Positions 58,101 through 64,000 of a DNA stretch of 64,000 nucleotides are shown here, one piece after another. The position numbers and the translations under genes are program-made. The notes beneath the pieces were generated by a model that saw only the letters and a list, made by a program, of their open reading frames with translations, made no database searches and was not told the origin of the DNA. Each line of letters starts with the position of its first letter. Position 1 is the stretch's first letter. The stretch spans positions 30,940,531 to 31,004,530 of the forward strand of contig NC_088910.1 of NCBI RefSeq assembly GCF_963576675.1, in the 5' to 3' direction. The stretch comes from Euphorbia lathyris. Its lineage: Eukaryota > Streptophyta > Magnoliopsida > Malpighiales > Euphorbiaceae.

Positions 58101-58566
58101 AGCCAGACAACATGATCATGGGAAGAGGTCACCTGCTCTTTGGGTTGCACCCCCTAGTGGTGTAAAGAAACTAAATATTGACGCGGGTTGCAACCCGCAC
58201 GGAATTGCCTTTGGTTTGGGAGGTGTAGTTCGGGGGGAATCAGGTCATTTCATTGAAGCATATGCGGTCAGAAGAACTGGAAATTTCCAGTCAAAGCTTG
58301 CTGAAGCCTTGGGTCTCCTTCAAGCACTAACTTTCGTTGAGAATAGAGGCTGGGATCCCCTAGTGATCGAAATGGATGCTGCTGGTGTGGTCGCAGACAT
58401 TACCGCATCACAAACGGACCACTCGGACTATGGTACCGTGATCAAACAATGTACTGATCTCCTCAAGCGCTGTCATAATGTCTCACTTGTATATGTACAT
58501 AGAAATGCAAATAGGGTCGCTCACGAGTTAGCTAATTTTGCATTAATCATCGGGTTCGTCTGCTAA
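55136..58566 (+). pseudogene. L1 LINE ORF2, endonuclease end, RT and RNase H
   Basis: The frame continues from 39118: endonuclease C-terminus (LDRGLVSSSW, FSSSDHLPLLL), then a linker. A one-base deletion near 55826 causes a frameshift and TGA at 55829-55831. The next frame is clean to 58566. Residues counted from 55873: KSPGPDGLNP (5-14), KIDIRKAFDSV (first catalytic D, about 137), GIRQGDPLPPYLY and LLFADD (FADD 242-245). A zf-RVT region (WNMPIPPKVKVFIWRLC) and an RVT_3 RNase H (NIDAGC, VHRNANRVAHELA) follow. Stop at 58564-58566, then a short 3' UTR and poly(A). Confidence 0.95.
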
Positions 58567-58682
58567 TTGGCAGCACGCACCTCACTTTATTCTTCAGTTG
58601 TTACAACACGATATTCGTTCCAATTCTTAAATAAAGTTTGTTTCGTTTGCCCTCAAAAAAAAAAAAGATGATGATATTTATA

Positions 58683-59471
58683 ATTGTAGATTTAATATGA
58701 TATATAAACATTTTTTTACATTGTTGAATTATAATGATATTACTATTAATATTAAAGGGAGTTTGCGATAACGAAATGCAACTGCACTAATATATTTAGG
58801 CAAAAAAAATATATAATTAAGTCCTTGAACTTTAGATGTTTTAAGGATTAAACCTCTAATCATTTATTTTTCCACATTGCGTCTTTGATCATTGATTCTA
58901 TTATGGATTAAGTTCTTATTTAACTTTTTTGTCGAGTTTCGACTGCAGCTGTTGACATGGACAAATAAAAATAAGAATTCATTGACTAGGAGAGATAAAA
59001 ATTAAAAACTAAAACGAAATTATAGAAATTAATTTCCAATATATTCTTTCAAACTTGATTTTTTCATCTCTCATTTTGTGATTTTCAACACTAGAATCGT
59101 CAAATCAATCTACTCATCTCCTCGGCTCGACGAAAAATTTAAATAACGGCCAAATTCATAACAAAATCAATGATCAATGGTTCATTGTGAAAAAATAATT
59201 AATCAGGAGCTTAATCTTTAAATGATTCAGGAATTTAATTATGCTTTTTATCATAAATATATAGTAAAGTTAAGTATTATTAAATGACTATTTCATTAAA
59301 TTCAATTTTCTTTCTTGAATTTAGTTTACAAATAGCATACAGCTATATAATTCAATTTATTTAATATAATATATTTTAATTTGATGTTTTAATATTGAGA
59401 AATTTTTATAAAATTCTTATACATATTCAATCATATTTTTATATGATAATATTTATTAATAATATACACTC
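58683..59471. other. AT-rich DNA, 3' part of the proposed Helitron
   Basis: No coding frame. It continues the pre-insertion site of the LINE. It holds long A/T runs and several tttaat/attaaa motifs, and leads to the hairpin and CTAA end at 59472-59502. Confidence 0.4.
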
Positions 59472-59502
59472 CGTACATTAGCACGGGTCAAAAGCTAATT
59501 TA

Positions 59503-59828
59503 GTTAATTTACGGTTCAGTTCGGTTGGTAATTTAGATCAACCTCAATCCCCGAGGATTTAAAACTGATTTAGAACAAATTAAATTAAATGAGATATGAT
59601 TTTATATTATGATATTTTGAGTTTTAGAGTTTTTATATTATAATTGTCTACGAGTGTTAATACTTATCCTAAAAAAAACATTAAACACTCAACCCGATTT
59701 CAATTCCCATTTTGGAAGTCATTACCAAAAATATCAACCCAAATTGAAATTATAATTGGTAATATTAATTAAGATTTTCCTTTGTTTGGAATTTTTTATT
59801 ACCAAAATTTGATTTCGATTTTATTAGA
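59503..59828. other. AT-rich intergenic DNA
   Basis: Nothing recognisable; it separates the proposed Helitron end from the poly(T) end of the next LINE. Confidence 0.4.
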
Positions 59829-61050
59829 ATTTTTTTTTGAAACCAAGAGAAACTTTATTAAACTTCAAAACTCATGTCTCTTACAATAGCTTCACCGATC
59901 CAACTCGGTTCAGAAAAGGAAAAATAACCATTAGCTAAGGGACCAGCTTATCTCGCCATTGCGTAAGCAAGCTGCATTCACTAATCGAGGAGTAAAATAG
60001 ATGGAGAAACCCAGTTTTGAAAACAAAATATCCCTATAGTCCTGAACAATGCATCCATACACAAAAGGCCTTCACTATTATTGAGGATACTATTGATAAC
60101 TCCTTGCGCATCAAATTCAAACATAACCCGCTTCCATCCTTCATTTGCTACCCAAACCAACGCCTTCGTGATTGCCAGTAATTCGATCATATGTGGTTCT
60201 GTTATTCCAACAACCTTTGCGCTACAAACTGCTACGGCTTTTCCTTGATCATCCCGCAGCACACATCCCACGCCTCCAGCCATATGTTCACGGAAAACAA
60301 ACTCGTTCGTATTACATTTTAATGAGCCTGAAGGAGGCGGACACCACCGAGCCTGGGGCCGAGGCGTTGAATCAGCAGCAGGTAGAGCATGAGATTTGTG
60401 TAATTTCCATTCCTCGTAATAGCGCAGGGTACTCCTCCAACATACTTCTGGCTGCTGAACATTTCCTTTCCACGTCAGCGAATTCCTTTGCTGCCAAATG
60501 GTGTAAAAAACTAGTACGGTTTTAACAAGATCAGCAGTACAGGACGACTCATATATGTCGAAGAACCAATCAGCAGCAGTGCCATATAGACCACTCAGAG
60601 CGGTGACTCTGGCCTCATTCCAGCAACCAACTGCAAAATTACATGCTGCGAATACCTCAGACAACATTCAGTTGGAATCGCCATTAATCTGACAGGAACA
60701 GACAACATTCAGTTGGAATCGCCATTCTCCTAGAGTGTAGCGAATACCTCAGTGGTAAGCAGCCCGAGCAAAAGTTCCAGAGAAATTGCTTCACCTTTGG
60801 AGGTAACATGAGTTGCCAAGCTCTTCGCCAAACCGGAGAATCGACTGAGTTTATACATAAGGCCTCAATTGCTTTATACCCAGATTTTGGAGAATAACTT
60901 TCATTTTTAGTATGCATCCAAATCATTCTATCATCCATATCTCGATAAGGGATTACTACATTTAGAATTGCAGCCCTTTCATCAGTCTGGAACTGAGATT
61001 CCAATTTACCCCTATTCCAACCTTTGATTCCTCCATGAATAGTTCATTCA
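59829..61050 (-). mobile_element. 5'-truncated L1 LINE fragment
   Basis: A T run at about 59829-59838 is the complement of the LINE poly(A) tail. The minus strand then reads backwards into an ORF2 C-terminus: RNase H, linker and zf-RVT region. The 5' end is truncated near 61050, inside the segment upstream of zf-RVT. No clear target duplication was found. It is not the same copy or subfamily as the LINE at 37280-58665. Confidence 0.8.
59981..61004 (-). pseudogene. L1 LINE ORF2 C-terminus (zf-RVT and RNase H)
   Basis: Two frames: 61004-60684 contains LMLPPKVKQFLWNFCSGCLP (the zf-RVT region), and 60667-59981 contains WCPPPSGSLKCNTNEF, then GGVGCVLRDDQGKAV and an LLAITKAL helix, an RVT_3 RNase H. 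The usual NxDGA-like aspartate is replaced (CNTNEF), and the final HxxNxxAHxLA motif is missing. A direct repeat of 28 bp (60658-60685 and 60699-60726) causes the frame break between the two parts. Confidence 0.85.
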
Positions 61051-61189
61051 CTCTTTAATTGCAACTTGCATTATTTAATTGTATATAACTTGAATCCAAA
61101 GATCAGTTTTTGTCAATGGGATGGACCGAAGCTTGAACCAAAGGAAGAAGGTTAGAGCTGGTATGCAAGCTTTTCCACTATGCCAAAAT

Positions 61190-61400
61190 GGACCTCCCTC
61201 CCTAGGGGTGAGGATGGTCGGGTTCGGTCCAAAAACCGAACCAATCCGAATTGGACCGAACCAAATTACTTCTATTTTTTAGGATCAAACCAAACCAAAA
61301 TATAATTCGGTTTGGTCTGGACCGAACTAAATTATTTCGGTCCGGTTCGGTTTGGTTCATGTTTGGACCAAACAAAGCATTAGAGACCTACAACTACTTG
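61190..61400. mobile_element. hAT-like remnant rich in CGGTTCGGT/ACCGAACC
   Basis: ctaggggtgaggatggtcgg followed by repeated gttcggtc and ggaccgaac motifs on both strands is characteristic of plant non-autonomous hAT ends. The left end is at about 61200. I could not place a matching right end or target duplication. Confidence 0.4.
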
Positions 61401-61502
61401 TACTTTCACTAACTAAACAATTATATAAAGAAAATAATCATATATATAATTAGTTGAGAGAGAAAAAACATGTTTAATTGTTTTTTCTTTTCTATATATA
61501 AC

Positions 61503-61533
61503 TAGCTTTACACCCGTGCAATGCACGGATTTC
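61503..61533 (-). mobile_element. Helitron-type 3' terminus, minus strand
   Basis: The complement reads ccgtgcattgcacgg (perfect hairpin), then gtgtaaag and CTAG followed by T, the standard Helitron hairpin plus CTRR end. The element body would lie at higher coordinates. I could not identify its 5' end; the MITE at 61573 may be inside it. Confidence 0.55.
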
Positions 61534-61572
61534 TTTCCATATCTTTATTAATATATTTATTTATAAAAGAAA

Positions 61573-61906
61573 TAGGATAAGGTATCAAAATAGGTCTATG
61601 ATTTTTAGAGAAATATCAATTTAGACTTTACGTATAAAATAACACTAATATAGGCTTAAGGTTTAAAAAAGTTACCAATTTAGGTATCGATAATAGAACG
61701 TCATACGCCATTTATATTACTCTGTTAAGTTCTGATTTCTCTCTCCATGTAACTTAACGGAGTAATACAAATGATGTATCACGTTCCGTCATCGAGATCT
61801 AAATTTATACATTTTTTAAACGTAAAACTTATATTAGTGTCATTTTGTAGTGTAGCCTAAATTGATACTTCCCAAATCTATTAACCTATTTTGATATCTT
61901 ATCCTA
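61573..61906. mobile_element. Long-hairpin MITE (334 bp)
   Basis: The arms taggataaggtatcaaaata and its complement (tattttgatatcttatccta) begin a near-palindrome that extends almost to the centre, with arms of about 150 bp (aacgtcat...atgacg and aacttaacgg/ctgttaagtt blocks). Flanks aaaagaaat and aaaaaaatt are only a weak 9-bp duplication. No coding frame. Confidence 0.7.
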
Positions 61907-62181
61907 AAAAAATTTAATAAAAATATAAATTTAAAAAGTACAAATATTATCCCATATTTATATTAAACTAATGTAATTAAATATAATAAATATTTTATTT
62001 TATATTATTGAAATTTTATTGAAAACTCTATTTTAAGTACAAATACTATTTTCATTTGTTCACTATAAGAAATTGAAATTTTGCTATTTGTAATATAGAT
62101 CAAACTTAGGTATATTTAGTGGCACCCTTTTAGTGGTAAATGAACATCTAGTGTTCAATTTTTTTTAATAGGCTTAAGAGG

Positions 62182-62323
62182 TCACGGGTTCGAGTCTTAG
62201 GAGCGGCTTCTTGCCAAATAAATTGGCAGGGGAAGGCTTGCCCCCAGTACACCCTTTTGATGGGACCCCTCTCCGGATCCTCGCTCAGCGGGGACGCGTA
62301 GTGCGACCGGACCGCCCTTTTTT
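62182..62323 (+). mobile_element. 5'-truncated Au-type SINE
   Basis: From the B box (ggttcgagtct) through cttgcccccagtacaccctt to ccggaccgccctttttt, it matches the SINE in SMC6 intron 15. The A box is missing through truncation. A 13-bp duplication taggcttaagagg at 62169-62181 and 62324-62336 brackets it. The last TSD bases coincide with SINE gagg, a microhomology junction. Confidence 0.85.
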
Positions 62324-62396
62324 TAGGCTTAAGAGGCTTAATTTATTGTTCAATTTTTTTCATTGAGGTCAGAATTTAGTGTTCAATTTTTATAAT

Positions 62397-62831
62397 AGGC
62401 TTAATACATAGCAACTTTCCTGAACTTATTTAAAAGTTTGATGGCCCCTGAATATAAATAATGTCTCATTAGCTTTCTAAACTTGCTTAAACTAATCTAT
62501 TGACCACCTGAATTTGTTTAAAGTGACATATTGACTAAATTTACTTACGATGATCCAGTTATCCATGAACTTGTTTAAAGTGATATACATTTCAATTTGT
62601 CTAAATATGTAAAAAAATTCAAAACTTAAAGGATAAATGTCTAATTCATGATTTTAAGGTTTTAAAATAAACTAACTTTCTGTTTTGTATATTTTGATAG
62701 CGTTTTTATAGATCTAGGGACTTAATCGTGACATTTTAACAAAGTTTGAGAGGCTAAGGAGACACCGTATAAATTCAAGGGGCCAATCAAACTTTTTAGA
62801 CAAGTTCATGAGTAAATGATGTATTAAGCCT
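62397..62831. mobile_element. Mutator-type MITE (435 bp)
   Basis: The left end aggcttaatacat and right end atgtattaagcct continue inward for over 100 bp with imperfect complementarity (gaactt...aagttc, gtttgatggcccc/ggggccaatcaaac). Flanking 9-mers ttttataat (62388-62396) and tttaataat (62832-62840) differ at one base. Non-coding. Confidence 0.75.
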
Positions 62832-62840
62832 TTTAATAAT

Positions 62841-63389
62841 ATTGACAGAATCCTTTATTATTTGATTGCACTAATTTTATTTTTTATTTTATTTTTGAAC
62901 CAACACTAATTTTATTTTCAGATAATATTTTACTAACAATTTTTAAGTAAAATGTAAAGTACTATTTGAATTAAAAAAATTGTTAATACATATAAAAGAA
63001 GTTCCGTGCACGAACCAAACGCTGATATTATGATATATTCAAAATAACATCATTATTTGTAGAGTACAATATTTATTATCGGTTATAATTTTCGATCTAA
63101 TTTATACAATTGAATTTTTTTTTTCAAAACTTGTACAATTAAATTATTATTAATAAAATATTATGATATGGTTGAAAAAAAACAAAATATTATGATATAT
63201 AATTCAAAATTTTAGTACAAAAAAGAAATTTACACATATTATTAAATAAGACTTTAAAAATTAACCAACACAAGAAGCTTGCAGGAGCATGCTATAGCAA
63301 ACATTGCAGCATCAGTTATAAAAATATAAGTTCTTCAAATTGACACAGCAAGACACAAGTGTTGCAATTCCCATATCAGTCACCTCTAT
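62841..63389. other. AT-rich DNA, 3' flank or 3' UTR of the right-edge gene
   Basis: No open frame or repeat structure stands out. It lies downstream of the stop codon of the minus-strand gene at the right edge. Confidence 0.4.
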
Positions 63390-64000
63390 TCATTTACTCA
63401 ATCCCATCCTTAATTTTACGTGGTCAAGAAATGCAGGTGAAATTTCCTTAAGGTAAAAAAACACTAAAATTCAAACTGAACTCAACAAACATAAAAAGAT
63501 AGCTGGATCTAAAAAATCTACAAGATAATTAGATTTAGAAACTTACCGAAAAGCAGTAAACAGCTCTTGTATGCCTAAGTTCACTATGTCCTTTGATTAA
63601 GGAAAGGAGGCCAATGGAAGCCAAATAATCACACCTTGCAACATCAATTTACTGCCATGAATAACATAATCTCTCATACAATTCACAAGGAGTACTTACG
63701 TGGGACTATCATATTAACATTTTAATCCCATTTTTTCTTTTGATATATATGAAAATTTTCATAATATATAGCTATGTTATCTCCACAGGCCAAAAACGTC
63801 CGGAACCCAAATACATTTTTATAACAACTTTCAATTATGGATTATATATTAAAACCATATTGCATACATCTAAGCCAGAAATATATTGCAATTTGCATAC
63901 ATAAAAAAAACCATAAACTACACCTAATATTGGCTATTGCCCAAGAACATATTGAATGCATCTAAGTCAACATACCAAATTCTACCATGATCCTTCGAGC
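63390..64000 (-). CDS. Partial host gene, last three exons, function unknown
   Basis: Three minus-strand exons fit one frame: 64000-63976 (runs off the window), 63634-63547 and 63446-63390 with stop TGA at 63390-63392. Donors are gtatgt and gtaagt. Acceptors end in tgcaag and cttaag. Phases agree at both junctions. The C-terminal peptide includes IWCDYLASIGLLSLIKG, then GHSELRHTRAVYCFS and ends DHVKLRMGLSK. It looks like ordinary soluble coding sequence, not transposon protein. I do not recognise the family; the rest of the gene lies beyond base 64000. Confidence 0.55.

Larger units (their letters stand above)
37280..58665 (+). mobile_element. Near full-length plant L1 LINE, split by a nested LTR element
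   Basis: The 17-bp duplication agatgatgatatttata at 37263-37279 and 58666-58682 defines both ends. A poly(A) tract (58655-58665) precedes the right copy, and aataaa lies near 58629. Native length without the insert is about 5.37 kb, normal for a plant L1. It has ORF1 (37407-38570) and ORF2 (38570-39118 continued at 55136-58566), with an intact-looking 5' leader of about 130-240 bp. It was interrupted at 39118 by an Athila-like element (TSD aacgc). Known ORF2 lesions are a TAG stop, one frameshift and that insertion. Confidence 0.95.
33945..59502 (+). mobile_element. Candidate non-autonomous Helitron, split by nested insertions
   Basis: The proposed 3' end at 59472-59502 has a short hairpin (ccgt...acgg) followed by gggtcaaaagctaa and then T, matching the Helitron rule of hairpin plus CTRR inserted 5' of T. 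The proposed 5' end, atctatctattat (about 33948), continues after a MITE insertion as tatataaaagccggaac (34267 onward), resembling plant Helitron 5' ends (TC..., A before). Without the MITE and the LINE nest it would be about 3.8 kb with no helicase gene. The 5' boundary is uncertain by several bases. Confidence 0.45.

Noticed and set aside
1..64000. A defence island, biosynthetic cluster or other new multi-gene system
   Set aside because: Apart from SMC6 and the edge gene, all supportable coding sequence belongs to known transposon types. The unusual content is in element structure, not in a new gene system.

Overview
This is a window of plant (eudicot-like) nuclear DNA. It is AT-rich, one gene is split by 27 GT-AG introns, and nearly everything else is transposon sequence of plant type: L1 and RTE LINEs, Au-like SINEs, Ty3/gypsy elements including an Athila-like family primed by tRNA-Asp, hAT, Mutator-type long-TIR elements and probable Helitron ends. 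I see no prokaryotic or organellar features and cannot name the species.

Layout. 1-5.4 kb: half of a long-TIR element, LTR debris and a decayed minus-strand gypsy element cut by a hAT insert. 5.4-11.2 kb: a 1.3-kb Mutator-type element, a tiny LINE tail with an 18-bp target duplication, MITEs, a probable solo LTR and a 5'-truncated RTE LINE with a 23-bp target duplication. 12.1-29.3 kb (minus): the one complete host gene, SMC6 of the SMC5/6 DNA-repair complex. I traced 28 exons by hand; all splice phases agree and the CDS is 3177 nt (1058 aa), with Walker A, hinge, LSGGE signature and Walker B. Its introns hold a SINE, a MITE, copia-like LTR remnants and an antisense RTE LINE. Just upstream lie an E2F-type site and TGGGCY motifs.

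29.5-34 kb: SMC6 promoter, AT-rich DNA, a second decayed minus-strand gypsy element with a 20-nt G run, and a MITE. From about 33.95 to 59.5 kb the DNA looks like a 3.8-kb non-autonomous Helitron inflated by a three-layer nest. A near full-length L1 LINE (37280-58665, 17-bp target duplication) is split inside its endonuclease domain by a minus-strand Athila-like element (39119-55130, TSD aacgc). That element is split inside its ORF1 by a plus-strand relative (43172-49287, TSD ggtac). Both Athila-like elements lack pol. The outer one has a 972-bp in-frame tandem duplication of gag. Their LTRs carry variable arrays built on the palindrome GCTCGGCGAGC.

59.8-62.9 kb: a LINE fragment, hAT-like sequence, another Helitron end, two long hairpin MITEs and a truncated SINE. 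At the right edge (63390-64000, minus) are the last three exons of a host gene I cannot name; phases and splice sites fit.

The genes do not form a pathway. SMC6 is a housekeeping chromosome-maintenance gene. The rest is a layered record of insertions whose order can be read from target-site duplications.
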